A DNA stretch of 64,000 nucleotides from Parahoeflea olei (GTDB taxonomy: Bacteria; Pseudomonadota; Alphaproteobacteria; Rhizobiales; Rhizobiaceae), in NCBI RefSeq assembly GCF_001703635.1, contig NZ_LQZT01000010.1:1-64000 (forward strand), given 5' to 3'. Both the position numbers and the translations under genes were made by a program. The first letter of the stretch is position 1. Each line of letters opens with the position of its first letter. The notes under the pieces were generated by a model. It ran no database searches. It was not told the origin of the DNA and worked only from the letters and a program-made list of their open reading frames with translations. Below, piece by piece: positions 63,650 to 64,000 of this stretch.

Positions 63650-64000
63650 ATGGGCACGGCACTGCTTTATATCGGCAACAAGAACTATTCGTCGTGGTCG
63701 CTGCGCCCCTGGATCGGCCTGCGCGTGGCGGGGATCGCCTTCGAGGAAAAACTCGTTCCCTTCGACATGGCGGCCGGCAACCCCGCCTTCAAGGCCTTCT
63801 CGCCGACCGGCAAGGTTCCGGTTCTGGTGGATGACGGCCTGACGGTGTGGGAATCACTGGCCATCCTCGACCACATGGCGCGCAAGCATCCCGAGGCCGG
63901 GCTCTGGCCCGAAGACCAGGCGCTGCGCAGCCGCGCCATGGCGATGAGCGCGGAAATGATGTCGTCGTTCCAGGCGCTGCGCGGCGCCTGCCCGATGAAC
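63650..64000 (+). CDS. Glutathione S-transferase, partial (cut by window end)
   Basis: The first 117 residues of a GST. The thioredoxin-like N-domain reads LYIGNKNYSSWSLRPWIGLRVAGIAFEEK (Ser/Tyr of the glutathione site in SSWSLRPW), GKVPVLVDDGLTVWESLAILDHMARK (cis-Pro and WES). The helical C-domain begins at ALRSRAMAMSAEM. ATG 63650 has GGAGG. The gene continues beyond the window. Substrate is unknown. Confidence 0.92.
   Translation, partial: MGTALLYIGNKNYSSWSLRPWIGLRVAGIAFEEKLVPFDMAAGNPAFKAFSPTGKVPVLVDDGLTVWESLAILDHMARKHPEAGLWPEDQALRSRAMAMSAEMMSSFQALRGACPMN

Overview
The window is GC-rich DNA from an alphaproteobacterium, most likely of the order Hyphomicrobiales (Rhizobium/Hoeflea-like). 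The reasons are an RpoH2-type sigma factor next to a CarD regulator and a 7Fe ferredoxin, a phaA/phaB/phaR polyhydroxybutyrate locus, a single-chain pyruvate carboxylase, a SAM-II riboswitch ahead of metA, several TRAP (DctPQM) transporters and a LuxR-type regulator. I saw no rRNA, tRNA, CRISPR array or insertion sequence. Species cannot be fixed from sequence reading alone.

Left end (1-10482): a catabolic gene set for an unusual, probably anionic sugar. It holds a SAF-domain hydrolase/lyase fragment, a GntR/UTRA repressor, a Gfo/Idh-type NAD enzyme, a FucI/AraA-like isomerase, a PfkB sugar kinase resembling sulfofructose kinase, a LacD/YihT-type class I aldolase, a complete TRAP transporter and a mutarotase. 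The same 12-bp palindrome (TCTTRTATAAGA) occurs in front of four of its transcription units and is probably the GntR operator. The enzyme order fits uptake, isomerisation, phosphorylation and aldol cleavage; sulfoquinovose or a related sulfosugar is my leading hypothesis.

10557-21827: mixed housekeeping and signalling genes: a CoxE-like VWA protein and a MoxR ATPase about 6 kb apart, a dCache-type chemoreceptor, a GNAT acetyltransferase, metA (Glu111, acetyl-CoA type) behind a SAM-II riboswitch and an intrinsic terminator, a GGDEF protein, an ABC-F protein and thiamine pyrophosphokinase. 21893-25452: a TPP riboswitch and the thiBPQ transporter.

25616-38530: an M48 lipoprotein protease, rpoH2, carD, fdxA, an S4-domain protein, a SUV3-like helicase, a roughly 0.96-kb gene-free stretch with three copies of an 87-bp repeat about 280 bp apart, then phaB-phaA, divergent phaR, a GlcG/HbpS protein and a small membrane protein. 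38731-43082: pyruvate carboxylase and a LuxR regulator with no luxI in view.

43361-53196: a second catabolic block, transcribed mostly leftwards under a divergent RpiR regulator: N-formylglutamate amidohydrolase-like enzyme, TRAP DctQ-DctM-DctP, a glutamine-synthetase-family ligase, aldehyde dehydrogenase and iron-type alcohol dehydrogenase. Together they suggest gamma-glutamylation, oxidation and deglutamylation of an amino alcohol. A toxin-antitoxin pair (PIN toxin, antitoxin with an unusual N-terminal domain) sits inside this block.

53260-64000: ArsR regulator, DUF2189 membrane protein, TspO, ispG, a chemoreceptor with a periplasmic CxxCH heme-c motif, a hybrid histidine kinase with two receiver domains, ispA, mtgA, and the start of a glutathione S-transferase cut by the window end.
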